Origin: Nematostella vectensis
Taxonomy: Eukaryota; Cnidaria; Anthozoa; Actiniaria; Edwardsiidae
Reading direction: 5' to 3'
Assembly (NCBI RefSeq): GCF_932526225.1
Contig: NC_064043.1
Coordinates: 11,406,085-11,470,084 of the forward strand
DNA: 64,000 nt
Position numbers and translations under genes: made by a program. Shown piece by piece: positions 13,601-24,400 of this stretch. How positions within the stretch are numbered: the stretch's first letter is position 1; every line of letters starts with the position of its first letter. The notes under the pieces are model-generated. The model ran no database searches and was not told the DNA's origin. It worked only from the letters and a program-made list of their open reading frames with translations.

Positions 13601-16600
13601 CCCTATATCCTATTGGCCTTGTGTTCCTATACCCTGTTGGCCTTGTGTTCCTATACCCTATTGGCCTTGTGTCCCTATATCCTATTGGCCTTGTGTCCCT
13701 ATATCCTATTGGCCTTGTGTCCCTATATCCTATTGGCCTTGTGTCCCTATATCCTATTGGCCTTGTGTCCCTATATCCTATTGGCCTTGTGTTCCTATAT
13801 CCTATTGGCCTTGTGTCCCTATATCCTATTGGCCTTGTGTCCCTATACCCTATTGGCCTTGTGTCCCTATATCCTATTGGCCTTGTGTCCCTATATCCTA
13901 TTGGCCTTGTGTCCCTATACCCTATTGGCCTTGTGTCCCTATATCCTATTGGCCTTGTGTCCCTATATCCTATTGGCCTTGTGTCCCTATACCCTATTGG
14001 CCTTGTGTCCCTATATCCTATTGGCCTTGTGTCCCTATATCCTATTGGCCTTGTGTTCCTATATCCTATTGACCTTCTGTCCCTATATCCTATTGGCCTT
14101 GTGTCCCTATATCCTATTGGCCTTGTGTCCCTATATCCTATTGGCCTTGTGTCCCTAAATCCTATTGGCCTTGTGTCCCTATATCCTATTGGCCTTGTGT
14201 CCCTATATCCTATTGGCCTTGTGTCCCTATATCCTATTGGCCTTGTGTCCCTATATCCTATTGGCCTTGTGTCCCTATATCCTATTGGCCTTGTGTTTCC
14301 AGACACAAAGAGGAACAATCACTGTTTTTACAGTCTTTACTCTAACTTCTAGACACAGGTTGGTTTCCCTTTGCTCATTTATTGTACATTCCATGTTGAT
14401 AATAGGGGCTGAACGGCTGCTTATACTACGATAACAAGGACCCTCGCTCATACGTGTCGCTAATTCCAACCTCTGCGCACTCCGGCGATGGCATGGGGGA
14501 CCTCATCTCGCAGATAGTGATTTTGACCCAAACAAGGCTTGCACAGAGGCTCTCGTACTCAGAGGAACTCGAGGGCATGATCCTAGAAGTCAAGGCCCTT
14601 CCTGGACTTGGTACCACTATTGATGTCATTCTGGTCAATGGTACCTTGCACGAGGGTGACACCATCATTGTACCTGGCATTGATGGTCCGATAGTCACCC
14701 AGATCCGTGCCCTTTTGACCCCTCAGCCACTCAAAGAGCTGAGAATCAAGAGTCAGTACATCAACCACAAGGAGATCAAAGGTGCGCAGGGCGTCAAGAT
14801 AGCCGCAAAAGATCTGGAAAAAGCGTTGGCTGGGATACCTTTGCTGGTGGCGCAGAGGGAGGACGAGGTCGAGCATTGTAAGGTGAGGATGTGAACTAAC
14901 AATTGCCAATCGTGTATATCTGATTGGTCAGCGTTTCCTTTAATCTACTCATTTCGGGGATACTTTGATTTTTTTAGACATTTGACGTGCCTGGGGAGCA
15001 GAACTTTTTATAGTCTTTTTATAGTACCTTATTTCATCTTTTCATGACATTTCTGCGACATGAGAATTTCGCGATTTTGAGCTTGTTAATATTTCATTTT
15101 CCCGTTTTCGCTCAATTTCGCTATTTTATCCAATACAAAAAAATATCAAGATATCATAATCGACAGGACATATTCGCAATGCCTGCTGTGTCGTGTTGGT
15201 TTATAATTAGTGGTTTGTGTCAATAGGCTCAAGTGAGCAAGTTCCTGGCAGATGTGCTCAAGTCAATCCACTTGTCCGATCGCGGCGTATATGTGCAAGC
15301 CTCTACTCTCGGATCCCTAGAAGCGCTCCTCGAGTTTCTCAAGGTCTCCAAGATTCCCGTAAGTATTAACCCATTCTCCCCTGCCCTGGCCACACACACA
15401 CACTGCCACCACTTCTGTAATCTCTACTAGAGTTCCTCAAGGTCTACAAGATTTTCGTAAGTATTAACCCATTCTCTCCTGCCCTGGCCACACACACACA
15501 CTGCCACCACTTCTGTAATCTCTACTAGAGTTCCTCAAGGTCTCCAAGATCCCCGTAAGTATTAACCCATTCTCTCCTGCCCTGGCCACACACACACACA
15601 CTGCCACCACTTCTGTAATCTCTACTAGAGTTCCTCAAGGTCTCCAAGATTCCCGTAAGTATTAACCCATTCTCTCCTGCCCTGGCCACACACACACACT
15701 GCCACCACTTCTGTAAGAACAACTAGAGTTCCTCAGGTCTCCAAGATTCCCGTAGTATTCATGGTTGGTCATACTATTTATATGCAGCTTCTTGTATTCA
15801 CGTTGTTAGTGGTTGGAAGCTATTAAACGCTTTTCGTCTACATCACTGTGCACCCTTTCGGCAGACGCCGCCGCAGTATATCTATGTTTTATGTTTACTT
15901 GAAGGGAATAAAAGGTTGACGTGTGTTGTGCTGTCTGTTTTCAGTACGCAGGTGTGAATATCGGTCCTGTTCACAAGAAGGACGTGATGAAGTGTTCCAT
16001 CATGTTAGAGCACGACGTGCAGTAAGTGACGCCATGCGATCAAGTGTTCTGTCCTTATCTATTAGGCCCTATCTATTAGGCCATCACATACCAAATTTCA
16101 TAATCATTAAGAAAGATATGCGTCGAGGCTTGTGATCAAGTATTCCACACTGTAATTATGATGGTTAACTTGACACCAAGGTTTTCTTTGTTCTGTAGGT
16201 ACGCCGTCATCCTAGCGTTTGATGTGAAAATCGAGCGAGAGGCACAAGAGCTTGCTGACAACCTGGGTGTCACCATCTTCTCTGCGGATATCATCTATCA
16301 CTTGTTTGACAAGTTCACCAATTACAGAGAGGTAATCGATCTTTCAAGTTGACCGACCAATTAAAACTATTGTTTTTACTATAAGACGGGTTATCCAAGC
16401 AACAGTTTTCACCCACAGGCAATAGCCGACTTCACTGAAAGATCGCGTGACGTTTTGAGTGGCAAACTCACTTCCAAATAAACACAAAAATGGCTACGAC
16501 CGTCAGAGAGCCATAAGGACCATGAAAGAAAAAATAATGAAAAAGCCAACCGGAAAGTCACGCGATTTCTTGATTCAGGTCGCCTATTCAAGTGGTATCG

Positions 16601-18126
16601 CTATTTTAAAACTGTTGATATCGATTGGCCCGTGAACGCATGTTTTTCTTCTTTTCAGGAACAAAAGCGCAAGAAGCGCGAGGAGTTCCGTAGTGTGGCC
16701 GTGTTTCCCTGCAAGCTGCGGATTCTACCGCAGCACGTGTACAACACGCGGAGTCCTATCGTCGTGGGCGTGTCGATAGAGAGTGGGGTGCTGAAGGAAG
16801 GAACACCTGTCTGTGTGCCAAGTAAAAATGTAAGGCGCTGCAAGACAATCTATCATTATTGTCTTGGTTTTAAATTTAGAATGGGTGCTACGGGTTTTAT
16901 TGGGATCTGTGGGCGAAGTGGGGTGATTACCAACCAACCTTTTTTTGGAGGGGGGGGGGGGGGATACAAGGAACTTGAAGAAGAACTTTAAGAGCTGTGG
17001 AGTTATACCCCTACTGGTCATTTTCTTATGCCTTTAAAAACATAAGAGGAGGCACCGGCACCCCTGGCCCTTTTAGGCGTTACGGCACTGGTTACGGCAC
17101 GGCACTGGTTGACAAATGCGCGCAAAGTTTACTGTGGATTCATTTCGCAAGTTTTTTTTTTATTGTTGCTTGTTCATAAATATTGATGCCGTAGCAAGAT
17201 TTACGGTAAACTTAAGTTCGCTGGTAAAACTTTGATCTTCTACACTGGCCGTTGGCCTGAGCTACCTGTCATTAGATGTAAATAATAAGCTCTCCTTGTA
17301 TATGCATTCTTTGTATAGCCTTTTTTATATATAGCACTTTCTGTATATAATGTATGTGCTCAGTTTGTTCAATAACCTGATATACTGTGCATACTTTGTA
17401 CATAGGAAAATAGCTAAGAAAATATATTCACATTCACGAGTTTTCTCATAGAGCCTTGTTTGCCTATTAGTTTGCTCATAGAGCCTTTTATAATTTTACC
17501 AGTTCATTGATATCGGCGTTGTCACCGGAATAGAAGCAAATCACAAGTCCCTAGAGGAAGCTCGCAAGGGCATGGAGGTGTGCATAAAGATCGAATCGAC
17601 AGGAGACGCGCCAAAGCTCTACGGACGCCACTTCGACTACACAGATCTTATCGTCAGCAAAGTAAGTGATATTTATTCATGCGCTTGTATACATCTCTTA
17701 GCAGCGTCAAAGAATGGTGCAGCCTTGTACCCTTGAGCATGCCTCGGCCTAGTGAAATATTTTTAATTATATTAAGTCAACCTTTACGGTAGCTTACCTA
17801 AGTAACGTACCTAATGCAAACTCGCCTTGAGACATTATTGATGCTAGCGAAGCCAAGCCTACCGCAAAGGCAAGCCTCACGAGAAGTGATTGTATTTCGT
17901 TTGAAACCTACTTAGAATTTAAACTGATTATAAATAATGCCTCTTTCGGAGTACACTTAAAGAAGTACTGATTCTCCACCGATTATACATGCTCGACTAT
18001 TTTTTATTATGATTTCAGATCAGCCGCACGTCAATCGATGCCGTCAAGGATTACTTTAGAGAGGACTTACAAAAGAGTGACTGGCAACTAATGATCGAAC
18101 TTAAGAAACTCTTCCAGATTATGTGA
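4670..18126 (+). CDS. EIF5B: Eukaryotic translation initiation factor 5B (complete, 23 coding exons)
   Basis: Ribosome-dependent GTPase that promotes 60S subunit joining (bacterial IF2 homologue). Exons: 4670-4713, 4871-4943, 5402-6032, 6481-6794, 7190-7237, 7331-7556, 8030-8080, 8512-8645 (or from 8533), 9137-9188, 9267-9298, 9714-9890, 9960-10067, 11313-11423, 11773-11840 (or from 11779), 12497-12638, 12874-13005, 14406-14882, 15227-15358, 15945-16021, 16199-16331, 16659-16829, 17503-17661, 18019-18126. They sum to 3600 nt with matching phases, giving 1199 residues, close to the human protein (about 1220). Residues 1-594 are the charged, low-complexity Lys/Glu/Asp N-terminal region. The GTPase domain follows: G1 GHVDTGKT near residue 618, G2 Thr in [11 protein letters not shown]3 DTPGH, G4 NKVD split across exons 15/16, G5 SAH. 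Then come beta-barrel domain II, the alpha/beta domain III ([15 protein letters not shown]) and domain IV, ending in LKKLFQIM. All GTPase motifs are intact. Two acceptors are ambiguous but both choices keep frame. Confidence 0.96.
8791..8978. mobile_element. Small MITE relic in EIF5B intron 8, GGCCCGTACC family
   Basis: Left end reads GGCCCATAGCCAGGATTTTG and right end reads GCTACGGGCC. These are diverged versions of the termini of the two better copies at 36089-36383 and 48427-48788. The interior is G-rich near the left end, as in those copies. No clear target duplication remains. Confidence 0.5.
10309..10416. repeat. Inverted repeat / stem-loop in EIF5B intron 12
   Basis: TATAGCATGGCA at the left is mirrored by TGCCATGCTATA at the right. 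The inner AATTTAGTGATTAAATGT is mirrored by ACATTTAATCACTAAATT. The arms are about 45 nt with a short loop, so this is probably a foldback MITE. No coding content. Confidence 0.7.
10504..11191. mobile_element. Non-autonomous DNA transposon (MITE) in EIF5B intron 12
   Basis: Termini are GGGGCCGGTTCCTGAAA at the left and TTTCAGGAACCGGCCCC at the right, exact inverted repeats of 17 bp. Similarity extends inward through the GATCAGTG and TTAACCC blocks. The interior (about 650 bp) has no transposase. Flanking duplications are not obvious, so the superfamily is unassigned. Confidence 0.75.
11858..12480. repeat. 38-bp minisatellite filling EIF5B intron 14
   Basis: About 16 tandem copies of a 38-bp unit with the core GCATGCTTGCTTGTGTGGCT and the link ATACATACTTGCCTATA. 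The array starts some 20 bp after the 5' splice site at 11841 and runs nearly to the acceptor at 12496, so the intron is almost entirely repeat. Every unit carries GCATGC. The open frames through it are repeat artefacts. Confidence 0.9.
13085..14300. repeat. 24-bp minisatellite in EIF5B intron 16 (about 50 copies)
   Basis: A highly regular array of a 24-bp unit with core TATTGGCCTTGTGTCCCTAT. Because the unit is a multiple of three and lacks stops, it creates long open frames in several frames on both strands (for example 13156-14352 plus and 13338-14318 minus), which translate as 8-residue repeats and are not genes. Units contain ATTGG/CCAAT-like boxes. Variants such as GTGTTCC versus GTGTCCC are interspersed. 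Confidence 0.95.
15335..15765 (+). repeat. 98-bp tandem repeat copying the 3' end and splice donor of EIF5B exon 18
   Basis: The last 20-odd bases of exon 18 plus its donor CCCGTAAGTATTAACCC and the following CACACACACACTGCCACCAC tract are repeated with a period of 97-100 bp. Donor GT positions are 15359 (functional by phase), 15457, 15555 and 15655, and 15752 is a degenerate copy (CGTAGTAT). Each later copy is preceded by TCTCTACTAGAG, a weak acceptor-like sequence. Reading past the first donor hits an in-frame stop at 15428, so only the first donor preserves the protein. Confidence 0.92.
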
Positions 18127-18560
18127 ACCAGTGTGCTGATATCACCGTACCGATTGGGGGCCCTGTTGCAGATCACCCATATTTGGGGGTAGTAGTGATT
18201 CTCCCCGGGTTTATACTTAAGAGACTAAAGTTTAAGTTGGGTTAAGGTTTTGGATGTGGGTTAACAGGCCATCCAAGTCTAATACCAGAAACAATGGACC
18301 ACTTTCACAACTCGTTCCGTTGTACTCGATCGGCAGGTTCACTGCATGCGGGATACAGTTATGTGAACATTCGGTGCCATACGGAACGTGCCTTGTTTTG
18401 TGTTATTCATCTTATAAAACTTGGGTATAACTTGGTGTGTAAACACATCCAAGATTTTCGTTTTCTAGCGATGGTGCTGAGTGTAAAATTGTCGTTCTTG
18501 TCTTTCGTCAGCAATCACTAAATGAAATAAACTGTAAACCTGCTGAAATCGGGGCCTCAT
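18127..18560 (+). promoter_or_regulatory. EIF5B: EIF5B 3' UTR with poly(A) signal at 18526
   Basis: AT-rich non-coding sequence after the EIF5B stop. AATAAA at 18526-18531 is the only canonical polyadenylation hexamer seen before the minisatellite starts, so the transcript probably ends near 18550. Confidence 0.55.
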
Positions 18561-18579
18561 ACTTTTCGCACTTTAGCCA

Positions 18580-20220
18580 CCATCAAGTGTCCCAGTATAC
18601 TTTGCGCACTCCCCGCAAATGGACCAGTTTACTTTGTGCACGTTTCCACAAATGGACCAGTTTACTTTGCGCACTCCCCACAAATGGACCTGTATAGTTT
18701 GCGCACTCCCCACAAACGTATCAGTTTACTTTGCGCACCTTTCCACAAATGGACCAGTTTACTTTGCCCACCTTTCCACAAATGGACCAATGTTCTTTGC
18801 GCACTCCCCACAAATGGGCCAGTTTCTGCACGTTTCCACAAATGGACCAGTTTACTTTGCGCACATTTCCACAAATGGACCAGTTTACTTTGCGCACGTT
18901 TCCACAAATGGACCAGTTTACTTTGTGCACGTTTCCACAAATGGACCAGTTTACTTTGCGCACTCCCCACAAATGGACCTGTATAGTTTGCGCACTCCCC
19001 ACAAACGTACTAGTTTACTTTGCGCACCTTTCCAACAATGGACCAGTTTACTTTGCCCACCTTTCCACAAATGGACCGGTTTACTTTGCGCACGTTTCCA
19101 CAAATGGACCAGTTTACTTTGCGCACGTTTCCACAAATGGACCTCCTTTTTTAGCACCTTTCCACAAACGGATCAGTATACTTCGCTCACTCCCCACAAA
19201 TGGATCTGTATAGTTTGCGCACTCCCCACAAACGTACAAGTTTACTTTGCGCACCTTTCCAAAAATGGACCAGTTTACTTTGCACACCTTTCCACAAATA
19301 GACCAATGTTCTTTGCGCACTCCCCACAAATGGACCAGTTTGCGCACGTTTCCACAAATGGACCAGTTTACTTTGCGCACGTTTCCACAAATGGACCAGT
19401 TTACTTTGCGCACCTTTCCACAAATGGACCGGTTTACTTTGCGCACTCCCCACAAATGGACCAGTGTATTTTTCGCACATTTCCACAAATGAACGAGTAC
19501 ACTTTGCGCACATTTTGCGCATTGTTCCACAAATGGACTAGTATACTTTTGTGCAACGTTCCACATGTGGACATATTGTCTTTTGCGCAACTCTCCAAAA
19601 GTGGTACATTGTAGTTTGCGCACCCCCAAATGGACCTGTTTATTTTGCGCACCCCCAAATGGACCTGTTTATTTTGCGCACCCCCAAATGGACAAGTATA
19701 TTTTGCGCGCTTTCCTAAATATTGGCTTGTTTACTTTGCGCACTTTCCCATAATTAGTCTACATTTCCCAAATCTGGAATGATCCAGCGTGTTTCGCGAA
19801 ATCTCTAAGATTCCATTTTTTTAGCGCTTCTTCCCGTAAAATTTGAGGAACATTGATGCTTGCGCGCTTCCGAATAAAGGAGCAATTATACTTTGCGTGC
19901 ATCTTTATAATGTGTACTGTGCTTTGCGCATTTTAAGCCGCGGGACTTTGGAGGGTGATGTCATGACTTGTGTGTGACTTGGATTATAGTGAGGAAGACT
20001 TGAGCAGCATCGTCCTCACTCTCTCGTCCGTTCCTATCTGTATCCAGTGACAAGACATTAACATAAATGGACCAATTCACCTTGTCTACCCTCCCGTATA
20101 ATCTTTTATAGTGTAAATTGCGCGCCTCCTAAACAAATAATTGACCTAGTTTACATTGCGCGCCTTTTCAAGTTTCAGATGGCCCAACACGCTTTGCGTA
20201 CGTTTCTCACACATGTCGAT
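18580..20220. repeat. 33-bp minisatellite downstream of EIF5B, with a degenerate tail
   Basis: Tandem 33-bp units with cores TTTACTTTGCGCACGTTTCC and CACAAATGGACCAG run regularly from about 18600 to 19740. They decay to isolated TTTGCGC-containing copies as far as about 20220. Blocks with variant TGTATAGTTTGCGCACTCCC recur near 18690, 18980 and 19210, a loose higher-order pattern. The 33-bp period gives artefactual ORFs in several frames on both strands. Confidence 0.92.
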
Positions 20221-21489
20221 GTCAAGGACAAAAATAGCTCCGGAAAAATATATACGGTGTTACTGTAAACTTACAAACAGCAACTACAAAAGAGTTTTTA
20301 TCTTGTTTATTTTTTTGTTTCTTCTATTCAATTTACAAAATTATTTTTCTTTTTTAAGTTTTTTTTTAATGGCCACTGATGTGAAGATACGAAATGATTT
20401 TTTCAACATTAAAATATATTAAATTAAGTTTAATAGCTGTTCAGGATAACAAATGTGTTAGATAAGTGAGAAGGTTAGGTCATGTCATCATGTCTTGCAG
20501 AAGAGTTATATAAATTACATCTGTGTGAATTAGGCCATGGGATACTTAACCTTGACACGTAGCGTGACATCACGTCACGCAAATTCAGCCATGTAGCAAT
20601 CCACTCGTAACAATAATGCAATCGGAGCTACGGTTCTTGAACATCTCTCATGAGTTTCTAGGTATCGATTGGCATTTGATACGATAGCGTGGAGCTCTGA
20701 CCACTGCCCTAAGCGAGGATGTCCAGATTCATTTCTTAAAAGAGCTAATCCTGGGGAACCTTTCATGACACGTGTTTGCGTATTTTAGATCCTGTCAAAT
20801 AAAAATAGATTGGGGCTAGGTTCCCATGCCTTGCCTTTACCCCCTTGCCATTTTTAACCTTCCGTTATCTCCGGGAATCTTTCTGTTGACGTGATACTGC
20901 AATACCAGCGAAACCGCAAGAGAAATGATTCAGTTACTTGTTTGTATCGTCCAGGATGTTGTGTATTTAGCATACAATTGATCCATTTAGCGCCGATAGA
21001 ATTTGAAGGAATCCGGAAGTGCCACACACCTATAAACATTTACGCCTTTTTAGAGTAAGACTAGAATTTGATAAACAAAAATCGAATATCTATGACTTAT
21101 TTTTCTACAAAAAAATTATATGGATTGAGAATATAATACGTGGAAGAGTTTGTATTACATCATTTCCCTAAAACCCCCGCGAACCACTCAAAAAGGACTG
21201 GGATCTACTACCCTTCATGGCGCTGGTTGATGATTAACAAGTCTGACGCATGCGTGGTCGGTGTTGAGTAATTGTTGAACTGCTGGGTCGAATATGGAGA
21301 GGGTTGGCATACCGGCAAGAAGAGGCAAAGATTCACTGGAAAAAGCTCGTTGTTGAGTACATTTGACCGACATCTCAACTATCACCGCAATCTCAAGCAA
21401 TGCGTAGTACACAACCCCTACTTATAACGCCATGTTTGGGGATGTTATAGCACAAGTCACGTTTGCAGGATATATTCTTGTTGTACAGA
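20221..21489 (+). other. Intergenic region and presumed FRMD4 promoter
   Basis: No gene, RNA or transposon could be recognised. The T-rich stretch near 20280-20440 is low complexity. The segment just before the FRMD4 start at 21490 should hold the promoter and 5' UTR; an upstream non-coding exon cannot be excluded. Confidence 0.35.
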
Positions 21490-24400
21490 ATGAATGATGC
21501 GCGCAAACCTCGAAAGTGTCAAGTTTTTTTACTGGACGAAAGACGACTGGACTTCTTAATTCAGGTAAAGGATGATCTACTTTGAAAATCTGGTTTGCTT
21601 GGATGGTTTTTGATGACTGTGTTAATGTTGTCCACAGCCTCGACTTATGTCCTGTGATTTGCTCGATATGGTAGCATCCCATTTTAACCTGCACGAGAAA
21701 GAATATTTCGGACTATCGTACGCCGAGGAAGGGTAAGAATGTAGACTTTTAGGCCTTATCTCCCGTTATTTAAATACCCTCTCAGCCTGACTGAAGCAGT
21801 AGAATCCGCTTATTGTGTTACTGAGTATTCGAATACGCGAAACATCTCCGGTTCACAAACAAACGTGTTTACAACCTTTAGTTCGCTAGTGATTTTGGTT
21901 GTAGACGTTCCGTTTGTTGACATTCAAGTGACACGATTTCTGCGTATTTCTTGTTTCTTTTTTCTGTTATTTCCGTCTCACTGCCTAATGCTGACACTGC
22001 ATCTAGCCTTAGCCTGCGATCGTTGTTGCTAAAATACTGACAAAACTATTTGGAAGAGATTCGAACTTTTCGTCAATGTCACAGTCAGAGTTCCCTCATG
22101 TGTAAAATCAAGCAAACTTCAGCTCGGGTTCGACAGTAGTTGATTAATCTTTTCGCCTCTAAACTGCTTGTTTGCAATGTTTTAATGTTAGCTCCTTGAT
22201 GTCTTAACGTTCATACATTTTTCCTGGGTTTGTTTGTGACCGAAGGCCGGATTCAGCTGTTATGTATGTCTGTCTTGGTTCGTCTGACTCGATTTAATTG
22301 AAACGCGAAGTTCAATATTGCGCTAGAAATACTTCGCCAAACCCTATCAAAATATCTGACTAGCATTTTACAATACTTCTACCATAATCTTGAAGTTAAA
22401 TTTACACTATTTATCGAGGAAGAGGTTTCGATGCAATGATAATTATTGATTTGATTTCTTATGTTGACTGGACTATTATCATACTTCACTTATCAAATTT
22501 TCTGAAATATCGTAAAACGGGAGTATTAGTGTTACACCGCGAAATATTACTGTTGGCCTACCAGCGCTATTGTACAACGGATTAGCTTATGATTGAAACA
22601 ATGGTTATGTTTTTATGCTGAATAATCAATTGAAATATTCCAAACATTTCCCTTTGCGTCCGTGGAATGGGTGTATAACATATAAAATTTGAAAGAGGCA
22701 AGGGAACTTAGTAGGGAGTGTCTACACACGCTTCCTGTATAGGGACCGCTATCCCAAAGCAAATCCAAAACCTGTTATTATTTATTCCTAGTTTCACCCA
22801 GTAATAACCCTTTAAAATAATCAATAATGAGTGACAGTTTTACCAACCTTTGTTGCTCTCATCTGGTGGTAAGTAATGTTGGCTAAAAAAGTTTATTTCT
22901 TTTTACATACCTAGCCCCTGGTAATTACTCCTTTACAAAAAAAATGACAATTTTACTACTCATTCTTAATTTTATCTATGCTTTGATTGGAAAAGTAATG
23001 TTGATTAAAACAAAATTGGTTTTTCTACATCTGATTGTATGAAATTTATTTTTGAGAGCAAGCTGTAGTTACATTATAGTGGGATTCTTTGCTGCACTTT
23101 GATGGATTTCGAACCTTGTAATAAAAGTCAAACACTGTAATCCTTTTATCAAAGACTAAGCACTTAATTCTCAGTAGCATGATGATAAACTCCATTTATT
23201 TATTGTCTAGAAATTCAGGCAGGCCCACAATTTACTATGCTCAGATTCTGTGTGAAGATTAAAACTTTTGCTTCAGGAAATCAAGGGTGTGAATTAGCTC
23301 AATGTTTTCCCATGTGTCTTTATTACCTAGCCTTTTTGGCCTGAATGAAGAGCATTTCATGAAATGATGCTCTTATCTGCCTCATCCAGCCTAAATCCTG
23401 CATCATTACACAACATATCATGGATTGAAAAAAAATATCTAATACCTATTTGACCTTTCTCTGTGAAAACACAAACTCCTTTCACATCTGTATGTATTTA
23501 CAAAAATTCTCAATTATCTTATCAAATGCTATGCAGATAATTCCAAGCAAGTTTGTTCAACTGGCTTATCATGAACATTTCTTTAGCTTAAACTGAAATT
23601 TGGAATGTTATTCATTTGTAACATGTCAACCAAATCCCACATGCAGAGTTTCCCTGGCAACAACAGCTTTCATCCGAGAGTGAAAGATTTGGGCATTTGA
23701 ATTGTCATGTTTAGTTCTTGTTTGAAAGATTGCAGATAAACTTTGTTCACATGCATGACTATCTGTTTTATCTTGAGAAATTTATGAAGATTTAATACTT
23801 AAGAAATATATGTAAACTATCTATCTGTTTTAACAAAAATAAATAATTTATTCCTCTCAAGATTGCACAGAATTTCCCCATTGTATTCTAGCCATCTGGC
23901 TTGTGCAAGCCAAACATTATGTGAAGATTAATATCTGCTAGCATGTGGCTTGACCGACTATTCAAATAAACTTTACTTACATTTTATTTAACAGAAGTGC
24001 TTCACTAAATATGCTCTCTATTTTATAATTCCCCCTAGAGTTTTATTTAAATATACTTTCAGAGCATAAACAATGTTGGATGGAGGAGTTTCTAATTACT
24101 TGTAAGACATCATTTGCCTTTATTTGAGTGTGACTCACCATAGGTATAGCAATGACTAATTTTAGAACTAATAGATTGAGATATTCTTTGTTTGCGTACA
24201 ATTTGTGGCTGATGCAACTTGAGTTCAACATGTTTAACAAATGCAATGACTACAATTTAGATGGTGAAGAATGTTATGAAATTCAGATCTATTATATTAA
24301 CATTTATGTTGTGAAATATGTTGAATATATTTTTGTAAGGCTTCTCTAAACTTTCTTACTACAAACTTCCTTATTTATATAAAATAAATTTAGCTTGTCC

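Noticed and set aside
11841-14300. CRISPR-like regular repeats
   Set aside because: Units are directly adjacent with no unique spacers, and they lie in introns of an animal gene.
13156-14352. 398-codon plus-strand ORF (and minus-strand mirrors) made of 8-residue repeats
   Set aside because: It is the 24-bp minisatellite in EIF5B intron 16; a unit divisible by three without stops opens several frames on both strands.
18619-19629. 331-codon repetitive ORF and many overlapping frames
   Set aside because: Product of the 33-bp minisatellite, open in several frames on both strands.
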